This document shows, one piece after another, positions 26,689 through 33,279 of a stretch of DNA of 33,279 bases. The notes beneath the pieces were generated by a model, which saw nothing but the letters and a program-made list of their open reading frames with translations, did not search any database and was not told where the DNA came from. The first letter of the stretch is position 1. Each line of letters begins with the position of its first letter. This DNA comes from an uncultured Acidobacteriota bacterium (GTDB taxonomy: Bacteria; Acidobacteriota; Vicinamibacteria; Vicinamibacterales; CAVVIG01), in assembly GCA_902825985.1 (NCBI GenBank), contig CADEDC010000062.1, forward strand, positions 1-33,279, written 5' to 3'. The position numbers were made by a program, and so were the translations under genes.

Positions 26689-28479
26689 ATGCCCAGAGGT
26701 CGTCTCGGCCTGCCGATGCTCGTGGCGCTGTTCACGGGGACCGTGGGCGTCCTCGTGCAGGCACAGCAACCGGCGCGCGATACACCGGCGGCGACGCAAC
26801 GCGGCGCCGCCACCGCGCCATCCGGGTTCATTGCCGGCCGCGTCGTGGCGGCCGATACCGGGCGCCCGGTTCGCCGTGCCCGCGTGACGCTGAGCGCCCC
26901 CGAACTGCCTGGGGGGCGTGGCGCGTTGACCGACACCGAGGGGCGCTTCCAGTTCAACGACCTGCCGGCCGGTCGCTATTCTCTCGGCGTGTCGAAAAGC
27001 GGCTTCGTCGCCCTCGCCTACGGGCAGAGACGACCGCTCCAGCCGGGCACGCCGCTCCAGTTGAACGACGCCCAGCAGCTGCGCGGCATCGAGTTCCGGC
27101 TGCCGCGCGGCAGCGTCATCGCCGGACAGATTCTCGACGAAGTCGGCGACCCGCTGGCCGGCGCCGCCGTGCGGGTGCTGGCCTACCGCTATGCGCAGGG
27201 GGCGCGGCAGCTGGTGCCGGCCGGCGGCGGCATCACCGACGATCGCGGCCACTATCGGGTCTGGGGGCTCAACCCGGGTGAGTACTACGTCACGGCGGTG
27301 GCGCGGAATTTCTCGGTCGGACCGGGCGCCGCCGGTCCCGGCGGCGGTCGCGGCGGTCGCGGCGCCCCGCCGGTGCCGGTGACCGCGAACGTCGGTGGCA
27401 CGGGCCCGGCCGTGAACCCGACCGCGGACGGCGGCGACGACACCGAACAGACCGGCTACGCCCCGACCTACTATCCGGGCGTCGACGCGGTGACCGGGGC
27501 ACGGCCTGTCACGGTCGGTCTCGGGGCGGAAGCGCTGGACATCAACTTCGGCGTCCTGCTCGTCAGGACCTCGCGCATTTCGGGCCGCGTGGTCGCCTCC
27601 GACGGCGCCGCCGTCTCCACCGGCAACGTCGTCCTCATGCCGGAGGGACAGCCGACGGGACGGCAGGGACCGGGCACCGGTTTCAACGGCCGCATCCAGT
27701 GGGACGGGGCGTTCGCCGTCGCCAACGTCCCGCCCGGCCGGTACGTGCTGCGCGCCCGCGGCGACGACTGGGACGTGCCGCAGTTCGCGACCGTGCCGCT
27801 CACCGTGAGCGGCGGCGACATCAGCGACGTCAACGTCGTCCTGACGCCGGGCGCCACCCTCACCGGCACCGTGACCTTCCTGCGGTCGCAGATGCTCGAT
27901 CCCGACCCGACGCAGTTCCGGGTCGGGGCGCCGAGCGCCGATGGCGTCACGGTCGGTTCGCAGCAGACGGCGCGTGTCGATCGGGCGGGTCGCTTCACCC
28001 TCCAGGGCGTCGCTGCCGGGCTGCACTGGATTCGCACCCAGGCGCCGCGCGGCTGGGCCGTGAAGTCGGTGGTCGCCGACGGCCGCGACGTCACCGACAC
28101 GCCGATCGACCTGCGCAGCGGCCAGACGCTGGCCGGGCTCTCGGTCACGTTCACCGACACCTTGTCCGAGGTCTCCGGCGTGGTCAGGAATGCGCAGGGC
28201 GCGCCGGCCACCGAGTACACGGTGCTCGCCTTTCCCGAGGACAGCGCGCGCTGGCAGCCGCAGTCGCGGTTCATCATGACGGCGCGACCCGATCAGACCG
28301 GGCGCTATCAGATGCGCGGGTTGCCGCCGGGCGACTACCTGATCGTCGCCGTCGATCCGACCGAAGCGAATGAATGGTACGAGCCGGCGTTCCTCGACCA
28401 GCAACGCGGCCATGCGACACGTCTGCTGCTCGCCGAGGGCGACGTCAAGAGCCAGGACGTGACCGTCGACGTGCGCTGA
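26689..28479 (+). CDS. Secreted protein with repeated carboxypeptidase-regulatory-like domains
   Basis: The 596-residue protein begins with a signal peptide (basic MPRGRLG, hydrophobic LPMLVALFTGTVGVLV, likely cleavage after VQA at 25). The rest is beta-sandwich repeats of the carboxypeptidase regulatory/Cna-B type. About five units can be traced, near 47-105, 143-205, 296-355, 392-450 and 493-555. They recur with patterns such as G-x-V-x-D-x-x-G-x-P-x-x-x-A-x-V and F-x-x-x-x-L-P-A-G-x-Y. A Gly/Arg-rich loop (211-226) separates units two and three. No peptidase motif is present, so a structural or binding role in periplasm or cell surface is likely. It starts 8 bases after prmA. Confidence 0.87.
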   Translation: MPRGRLGLPMLVALFTGTVGVLVQAQQPARDTPAATQRGAATAPSGFIAGRVVAADTGRPVRRARVTLSAPELPGGRGALTDTEGRFQFNDLPAGRYSLGVSKSGFVALAYGQRRPLQPGTPLQLNDAQQLRGIEFRLPRGSVIAGQILDEVGDPLAGAAVRVLAYRYAQGARQLVPAGGGITDDRGHYRVWGLNPGEYYVTAVARNFSVGPGAAGPGGGRGGRGAPPVPVTANVGGTGPAVNPTADGGDDTEQTGYAPTYYPGVDAVTGARPVTVGLGAEALDINFGVLLVRTSRISGRVVASDGAAVSTGNVVLMPEGQPTGRQGPGTGFNGRIQWDGAFAVANVPPGRYVLRARGDDWDVPQFATVPLTVSGGDISDVNVVLTPGATLTGTVTFLRSQMLDPDPTQFRVGAPSADGVTVGSQQTARVDRAGRFTLQGVAAGLHWIRTQAPRGWAVKSVVADGRDVTDTPIDLRSGQTLAGLSVTFTDTLSEVSGVVRNAQGAPATEYTVLAFPEDSARWQPQSRFIMTARPDQTGRYQMRGLPPGDYLIVAVDPTEANEWYEPAFLDQQRGHATRLLLAEGDVKSQDVTVDVR

Positions 28480-28482
28480 CGG

Positions 28483-28507
28483 GCCGCGCCGCGGTGCCGC
28501 GCGCGGC
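28483..28507. terminator. Bidirectional hairpin between convergent genes
   Basis: The whole 30-base gap between the two stop codons is dominated by a stem. GCCGCGC (28483-28489) pairs with GCGCGGC (28501-28507), and after a single bulged C, GCGG pairs with CCGC around a TG turn. It can serve both strands as a terminator. No T-run is present. Confidence 0.55.
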
Positions 28508-28509
28508 GG

Positions 28510-31254
28510 TCAGCGCCGCGAGAACCAGAACGTCGACTTCATCGCGAAGATGTTGCTGCCGCGGGCCGTGAACGTGCGCAGCAGGTCGTTCGCGCTGGCG
28601 TGCTCGCCGGTCGTCAGCGTTCCCAGCCGGTTCTGCTGCCAGACGAAGTAGGCGATGCTGCCCGGTCGCCACTCCCAGCGCAACACGACGTTGCTGCGGA
28701 ACGACAGGTTCGTGAAGTCGCGGTTCGGCAGCGCGAAGGTCGTCGCCCCGTCGGTCACCACGTAGCTGCGGTCGGCAAGCCGCTCGATCGTCGTGCCGTC
28801 GGTGCCATAGATCCGCAGGCCGGGCTGACGCGGCGCCGCCATCTCGCCGATGTCGCTGTACTGGCCGGTCGCCACGAACGGCTCCATGTAGACATCGAGC
28901 GTCAGGTCGGGCTTGAAGGTGTAGTTCACGCGGAACTGCATCGACAGCGTCGTCCGGTCGACGACGCCGAAGATGAACCGTCGTCCGTAGTTCTCGGGCG
29001 GCCCGTTGGTCAGCGTCTGCAGGTACTGCTTGTTGATCGGGCCGTTGAAGGTCGCGGCGGTGCCCTGTTCGTACAGGTAGTTCGGCGCAAAGGTCACCTG
29101 GAACGATGGTCGCGGCCGGGCGGCGACGTTCCCCGTCAGGCTCCACGTGTAGTCGCCCAGTTCGTTGGCGCGATAGGTGCCGCTCACCAGCCAGCGCGTG
29201 TTGGCGCCGCTCGCGTTGCGCAGCGAGTACGACAGGTTGCGGCCGCGCGGTGACGCCATGGCGGGGCCGCCGCGGGTCATTTGCGCGTCCTGGCCGCGGA
29301 AGTAGTGGTTGTAGGTGGCCGAGGCGACCCAGAAGTTGCGGAACGTGACGCTGTTGGTGCTCGTCACCGTGTTGCGGACGCCGAGGTCGCTGTCGAAGTA
29401 CCAGTAGTTGTTCAGCCCGACCTGCGTCGAGTAGGCGCGCAGAAACCTGCCGGGACGGGTCTCGCGGTAGGTGAGCCGCGGCCCGCCGGTGTAGTCGCCG
29501 GCGTAGTTCAGCCGGCCGAAATCGAGCGTCTCGAATCCCGGCCACTCGACCATCAGGTTGACGCCCCACAGCCAGTGCCGGCCGGCGATCTTGTTCAGGC
29601 TGCCCTGCGCCTGAGCGCCGTTCATCTCGCGGCGCGTCGGGTCGAGGCGGATCTCCGGCTGATCCAGGCGCTGCCAGAAGTGCCCGTTGGCACGCTGCAC
29701 CCGCTCGATGGCAGCCGGCTCGCCGTCGATGTGCGTGATGCCGACGTTCGCGGCCAGTTCGTAGGTGCGATCGGCAAAGCGGATCCGGGTGTCGGCACCG
29801 TAGGTGACGGCGTTGCGCGACAGGAACGACGCCAGCGTATCGGTCGCGGCCATCTCCCGGTGCACCCAGGTGATGTGGGCGCCGACCGTGTTCCGCTCGC
29901 GGCCCCACTCCTGGATGGCGCGCGCGACGTTCCACGACGCCACCGGCGCGACCGGCGCGCGGCTCTGGACGAGCCCGTTCGACGTCCTCGCCGACTGGTC
30001 GTTGGTCAGCGCACTGAGGAAGCCGACCGACGTGCCGCGCCGCGACCGCCCGGTGAGCTTGGCGGCGGTGATGATGTTCGTCGCCTGCGGATAGTCCACG
30101 TAGGTGGCGGTCACCGGCACGATGGGGCGGGCGCCGATGCGGCGGGAGTAGTAGAAGTTGCCGGTCGCCGCCTCGATGACGCTGTTGCCTTCGATGAAGA
30201 ACGGCCGGCGCTCGTCGAAGATGGTTTCGAAGAGCGTCAGGTTCACTTCGGCCGGATCCAGCTCCACCTGACCGAAGTCGGGGTTGACCGTCGCTTCGAG
30301 GGTCAAGTTCGGGCCCAGGCCGATCTTCATGTCGGCGCCGACGCGCCCGGACGGATTGAGGCCGGCGTCGAAGGGATTGTTCGGATTCGGGTTGCCGATG
30401 GTCCGCGACGACGAGGAGACGTAGGGCAGCAGCTCGAGCCGCTGCCGCGGGCGCAGTCCATCGATGCCGCGCAGGTTGCCGAAGCGGGACGACCAGCCAC
30501 GGTTGGTACGGCCGATCACCACCCAGTAGTCCTGCTCGTTCAGCTGCGGACGATAGCGGCGGATGTTCATGCCCCAGACGCGTTCGGGCTGATCGTTGAA
30601 GCGCAGCTGCGAGAACGGGATCCACATCTCGGCCGTCCACCCGTTGTCGTCGACGTGGGTGCGGGCCGCCCACACCGGGTCGTACTGCTCGTCGATGTCG
30701 GTCTCGTTGTCGCTCGGGTGGAAATGATCCTGCCGGACGCCGGACGCCGTGACGCCGAACATATACGCGGTGCGGCGATCGAGGAAGGTATCGAGTTCGA
30801 TCTGCAGGTACTCGGCCTGCTCCACATCGTCGCGCCGCCCCATGGGCGCCTGAATCGTGTCGCGGGCGCCGAACATCCGGGCGCCGACGTAGAGGTTCGC
30901 CTCGTCGAAGACGAATCGCACTTCCATCCGCTCGCTGGGTGGCGCGCCTTCGGTCGGCTCCTGCTGGGCGAAGTCGGCCACCGGCTCGGCCCTGAGCCAG
31001 AGTTCCTCGTTCAGATAGCCGTCGACCTGAATCGAGCCGCCGGGCACCCGCATCGCGCGCGCCTCCTTGCGTGGGGCGTTCGCGCCCGGCTGCGCGGGCT
31101 GCCCGGCGACCGAGGCGGCCGTCGGCGGAGCCGCACCCTGCGCCATTGCCACCGGGGCGTGGGCGGCCGCCAGCAGGAATCCGACGAGACAGGGACGCAG
31201 GACCCGAATCACCGAACGCAGGGGTATCCACTCAGCGGGCCGGACGGGGATCAT
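28510..31254 (-). CDS. DUF5916 outer-membrane barrel protein with CBM9-like domain
   Basis: The 914-residue protein has a long N-terminal region with a signal peptide (hydrophobic VLRPCLVGFLLAAAHAPVAMA, likely cut after A38). It then has a carbohydrate-binding family 9-like domain (about 70-260), with IQVDGYLNEELWLRAEPVADFAQQEPTEGAPPSER and FDEANLYVGARMF. A DUF5916 region runs to the end. The second half is rich in alternating aromatic beta strands and ends in KSTFWFSRR, consistent with an outer-membrane barrel. FIEGNSVIEAATGNFYYSRRIG near 355-375 matches a typical DUF5916 segment. Function is not established; uptake or binding of sugars or polymers is inference from the CBM9-like part. ATG at 31254 is the predicted start, with a long n-region. 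It is convergent with the secreted repeat protein. Confidence 0.87.
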   Translation of the reverse strand: MIPVRPAEWIPLRSVIRVLRPCLVGFLLAAAHAPVAMAQGAAPPTAASVAGQPAQPGANAPRKEARAMRVPGGSIQVDGYLNEELWLRAEPVADFAQQEPTEGAPPSERMEVRFVFDEANLYVGARMFGARDTIQAPMGRRDDVEQAEYLQIELDTFLDRRTAYMFGVTASGVRQDHFHPSDNETDIDEQYDPVWAARTHVDDNGWTAEMWIPFSQLRFNDQPERVWGMNIRRYRPQLNEQDYWVVIGRTNRGWSSRFGNLRGIDGLRPRQRLELLPYVSSSSRTIGNPNPNNPFDAGLNPSGRVGADMKIGLGPNLTLEATVNPDFGQVELDPAEVNLTLFETIFDERRPFFIEGNSVIEAATGNFYYSRRIGARPIVPVTATYVDYPQATNIITAAKLTGRSRRGTSVGFLSALTNDQSARTSNGLVQSRAPVAPVASWNVARAIQEWGRERNTVGAHITWVHREMAATDTLASFLSRNAVTYGADTRIRFADRTYELAANVGITHIDGEPAAIERVQRANGHFWQRLDQPEIRLDPTRREMNGAQAQGSLNKIAGRHWLWGVNLMVEWPGFETLDFGRLNYAGDYTGGPRLTYRETRPGRFLRAYSTQVGLNNYWYFDSDLGVRNTVTSTNSVTFRNFWVASATYNHYFRGQDAQMTRGGPAMASPRGRNLSYSLRNASGANTRWLVSGTYRANELGDYTWSLTGNVAARPRPSFQVTFAPNYLYEQGTAATFNGPINKQYLQTLTNGPPENYGRRFIFGVVDRTTLSMQFRVNYTFKPDLTLDVYMEPFVATGQYSDIGEMAAPRQPGLRIYGTDGTTIERLADRSYVVTDGATTFALPNRDFTNLSFRSNVVLRWEWRPGSIAYFVWQQNRLGTLTTGEHASANDLLRTFTARGSNIFAMKSTFWFSRR

Positions 31255-31314
31255 TCGACTGCGGGCTGGAAAGATTGGGCCAACGAACCTGAAGATCGTA
31301 ACACAGCGGCACGC

Positions 31315-32052
31315 TCAACTCTCCCAGAGGAACTGCAGGATGCTGAGCGCCGCGACGGCAACCGCGTCGGCGCGCAGCGTCCGCGGCCCGAGCGACACGA
31401 GCTCGATCCCCGCGGCACTGGCGGCCGCGCACTCGGCTTCGTCCCAGCCACCTTCCGGGCCGACGAGTACGGCCGCGTCCTGGGGCGTCGGTCGCGACCG
31501 CAATCGGCCGAGCGCGACCGCCGTCGACGGCACCGATGGCTCGACGAGCATCAATCGGAGCGCCGGCGGCGGTTCCCCGAGATAGTGGTCGAGCGTCAGC
31601 GGCGTGCGGATCTCCGGGAACATCGCGCGCCGCGACTGCTTCACCGACGCCAGGGCGACCCGACGCCAGCGGTCCGGGCGGGCGCCGCGCAGTAGCGCCC
31701 CGATGGTGGTCTCGGTCCGCCGGGTGACGAGCGGCTGAATCGACGTGACCCCCAGCATGACGGCATCGCGCACCACGTCGTCCATCTTCTCGCCCTTGAG
31801 CACCGCCTGCACGAGGGTGATGGCGACCGCCGCCTCCGGCGCGGCATCGACGCGCGACAGCAGCTGGACGCGGGCCTCGCGGCGCGCCGCCACGGTCACG
31901 CGGGCGACGAACTCGTGGCCGCGTCCGTCGAAGACGGCGACCATGTCGCCGACGCCGATGCGCAGCACGCGCGTCAGATGTTCCGCCTCGTCACGCGGCA
32001 GTTCGACGATGTCGTCGCCCGGGTCGAGTGAGGGTGCGAAGAAGCGGTGCAC
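31315..32052 (-). CDS. rsmE: 16S rRNA (uracil-1498 N3)-methyltransferase
   Basis: The 245-residue SPOUT-class enzyme methylates U1498 of 16S rRNA. The N-terminal RNA-binding part contains MHRFFAPSL, DEAEHLTRVLRIGVGDMVAVFDGRGHEF and the linker to ITLVQAVLKGEKMDDVVRDAVMLGVTSIQPLVTRRTE. The knot region has LVGPEGGWDEAECAAA and LGPRTLRADAVAVAALSILQFLW, family hallmarks. The start is GTG at 32052. It lies about 60 bases upstream of the DUF5916 gene on the same strand and diverges from the kinase gene. Confidence 0.95.
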   Translation of the reverse strand: MHRFFAPSLDPGDDIVELPRDEAEHLTRVLRIGVGDMVAVFDGRGHEFVARVTVAARREARVQLLSRVDAAPEAAVAITLVQAVLKGEKMDDVVRDAVMLGVTSIQPLVTRRTETTIGALLRGARPDRWRRVALASVKQSRRAMFPEIRTPLTLDHYLGEPPPALRLMLVEPSVPSTAVALGRLRSRPTPQDAAVLVGPEGGWDEAECAAASAAGIELVSLGPRTLRADAVAVAALSILQFLWES

Positions 32053-32062
32053 GGCTGGGGAG

Positions 32063-32068
32063 ATTATA
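32063..32068 (-). promoter_or_regulatory. -10 box of rsmE
   Basis: A perfect TATAAT on the minus strand (32068-32063) lies 10 bases before the rsmE GTG. This spacing implies a leaderless or nearly leaderless transcript. No -35 match to TTGACA is seen 17 bases upstream. Confidence 0.5.
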
Positions 32069-32158
32069 GGAGGTTCGCCGCGGTCGCAGACGGGGCGCGC
32101 CCGACGCGACAGGCGGCAGCCGCCGCGCCGGTCGCCGGGCCCGCCCGCGCGGCTATGC

Positions 32159-32164
32159 TATTCT
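32159..32164 (+). promoter_or_regulatory. -10 box of the zinc-ribbon kinase gene
   Basis: TATTCT lies 10 bases upstream of the ATG at 32175, after the 122-base divergent gap shared with rsmE. A TATGCT at 32154-32159 is an alternative. The short spacing again suggests a leaderless transcript. Confidence 0.35.
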
Positions 32165-32174
32165 CAGCCTCCGG

Positions 32175-33146
32175 ATGTTCTTTCGCGGGCAAATCGTCGG
32201 TAAGTACAAGGTGCTGTCGACGATTGGCAGCGGCGGCTTCGGCACCGTCTTCCTGGCCGAGGACACCTGGATCGACAAGAAGGTCGCGCTCAAGGTCCCG
32301 CACAAGCAGGGCGTCGACTTCGGCGAGCTGCTCCGCGAACCGCGGCTGCTCGCCTCGCTCAATCATCCCAATATCGTCACCATCCTGACGGCGGAGAAGC
32401 AGGAGAGCGTCTTCTTCATCGTGATGGAGTACGTGCCGGGTGAAACCCTCGAAGGGATCATCGCGCGCGACGGGGCGCTGGATCTGTCGATCGCGCTCGA
32501 CTACACGTGCCAGGTCTGCAATGCCGTCGACCACGCGCACAAGCAGGGGGTGCTGCATCGCGATCTGCGGCCGTCCAACGTCCTCGTCGCGGAGAGCGGG
32601 CTGGTGAAGGTCGCCGACTTCGGGACGTCCCGGTTCCTGGAGATCGCCGCCCATGGCACCACCATCATCGGCAGCCCTCCCTATATGGCACCCGAGCAGT
32701 TCCAGGGCAAGGCGCTGTTCGCCAGCGACGTGTACTCGGTCGGCGTCACGATGTACCAGATGTTGACCGGCACGCTGCCGTACGACACCCCGTCGCCGTC
32801 GGACCTCGACCGCCTGATGCGCGGCGAGCTGGTCACCGCGCCGCGGCTGCGGAATCCGAAGATACCGAAAGCGGTCAACGACATCGTCCTCAAGGCCATG
32901 GCGCCGGAGGTCAGCCAGCGCTACCAGCGGGCCGGCGAAGTCCTCGACGATATCCTGACGTTCCGCGACACCCGCAAGTCGCCACGACAGACGCCGGTGG
33001 CGAGCGAGCCGGCTCAGGACGAGGTGGACGACATCCAGAGCCGCCTGCGCGCCCGCGACGTGCCACAGGCGCGGTTCTGCTGGCACTGCCGCAAGCCGCT
33101 GCACGCCCGCTCCAGCGCCTGCCCCTTCTGCGGCGAGAAGCAGTAA
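32175..33146 (+). CDS. Cytosolic Ser/Thr protein kinase with C-terminal zinc ribbon
   Basis: The 323-residue protein is a Hanks-type kinase (about 11-265). The glycine loop GSGGFG is at 18-23, the ATP lysine at K40, and the helix-C glutamate probably at E55. The catalytic loop HRDLRPSN spans 128-135, DFG is 148-150 and the APE motif 172-174. All core residues are present, so it should be active; the loop lysine is replaced by arginine (R132). After a linker, four cysteines (C302, C305, C316, C319) form a C-x-x-C...C-x-x-C zinc ribbon, followed by the end of the protein. There is no transmembrane helix, unlike most PknB-type sensors, so signals are probably read inside the cell. No cognate phosphatase or substrate is adjacent. 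Confidence 0.95.
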   Translation: MFFRGQIVGKYKVLSTIGSGGFGTVFLAEDTWIDKKVALKVPHKQGVDFGELLREPRLLASLNHPNIVTILTAEKQESVFFIVMEYVPGETLEGIIARDGALDLSIALDYTCQVCNAVDHAHKQGVLHRDLRPSNVLVAESGLVKVADFGTSRFLEIAAHGTTIIGSPPYMAPEQFQGKALFASDVYSVGVTMYQMLTGTLPYDTPSPSDLDRLMRGELVTAPRLRNPKIPKAVNDIVLKAMAPEVSQRYQRAGEVLDDILTFRDTRKSPRQTPVASEPAQDEVDDIQSRLRARDVPQARFCWHCRKPLHARSSACPFCGEKQ

Positions 33147-33151
33147 GGCTT

Positions 33152-33222
33152 GGCCGGGCAGGCCGGGTGGGCCTGGTGGGCCGGGTAGGCCGGGTAGGCC
33201 GGGTAGGCCGGGTGGGCGGGCA
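33152..33222. repeat. 9-base tandem repeat array
   Basis: About eight copies of a 9-base unit, GGCCGGGTA with variants ending in GTG or GCA, follow the kinase stop by 5 bases. Three central copies (33179-33205) are identical. The plus strand has four GGG runs separated by 6-base loops, which fits a G-quadruplex pattern. The window end (33264-33279) carries complementary CCTACC-type sequence in the opposite orientation. It looks like an intergenic repeat or minisatellite; in-frame reading gives a stop in one frame and no plausible protein. Confidence 0.8.
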
Positions 33223-33279
33223 GGCCAGGGAACCCTGCCAGGCGCGGCTGAATGGCGGGACCTCCCTACCTGCCCTACC

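Noticed and set aside
26689..28479. Secreted repeat protein as an active carboxypeptidase
   Set aside because: Only regulatory-like beta-sandwich repeats are present; no zinc-peptidase H-x-x-E motif or catalytic domain is visible.
28445..31231. A 928-codon minus-strand frame alternative to the DUF5916 gene
   Set aside because: Composition is Arg/Ala-rich and it lacks a signal peptide or domain; the frame 28510-31254 has a signal peptide, a CBM9-like domain and a barrel end.
29281..31695. An 804-codon plus-strand frame over the DUF5916 and rsmE genes
   Set aside because: It crosses two recognisable genes in antisense and resembles no family.
33152..33222. Repeat array as a CRISPR
   Set aside because: Units are 9 bases with no spacers, so it is a simple tandem repeat.

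Overview
The window looks like a chromosomal segment of a GC-rich Gram-negative bacterium, most likely an Acidobacteriota member (Vicinamibacteria-like). That placement is inference. It rests on the very high GC content, frequent GTG/TTG starts with few clear Shine-Dalgarno sites, a DUF1844 protein, a DUF5916 outer-membrane barrel, Ser/Thr kinases including one with PEGA domains, and BshC (bacillithiol synthesis). No phage, transposase, integrase, CRISPR array or defence island was seen. Most genes are core housekeeping genes.

Left part (1-6900), nearly all on the minus strand. A tightly packed run is transcribed leftward: DUF1844 protein, PhnP-like metallo-beta-lactamase hydrolase, ribF, a 91-residue unknown protein, cysS, a class III aminotransferase, yraN and galT. 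It is followed by tRNA-Gly(GCC) and a tRNA-Cys(GCA) cut by the window edge. Gene gaps of 1-60 bases suggest one transcription unit mixing cofactor synthesis, translation and sugar-nucleotide metabolism.

Middle (6900-17100). mazG on the plus strand runs convergently into comEC, whose 3' end overlaps it. Upstream of comEC on the minus strand lie carB, carA (the carAB carbamoyl-phosphate synthase pair, 2 bases apart) and a large membrane-anchored PEGA protein whose kinase domain has lost its catalytic motifs, a probable pseudokinase.

Right part (17250-33279). On the plus strand lie bshC, a class A penicillin-binding protein, an XdhC-family protein, then hrcA-grpE-dnaJ, a six-helix membrane protein, prmA and a secreted protein built from carboxypeptidase-regulatory-like repeats. 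A variant CIRCE operator sits in front of hrcA, and dnaK is absent from the cluster. On the minus strand a DUF5916 barrel protein and rsmE follow. The order hrcA-grpE-dnaJ-prmA...rsmE resembles the classical heat-shock/RNA-methyltransferase cluster, here without dnaK and interrupted by two cell-envelope genes. The last gene is an apparently active cytosolic Ser/Thr kinase with a C-terminal zinc ribbon. A 9-base tandem repeat with G-quadruplex potential follows it.

No gap without a gene exceeds 300 bases; the longest is 22260-22491, which holds a terminator-like hairpin and the hrcA control region. I found no clearly new multi-gene system. The best leads are the degenerate PEGA kinase, the variant CIRCE site, the rearranged heat-shock cluster and the recurring -10 boxes placed 8-13 bases before start codons.
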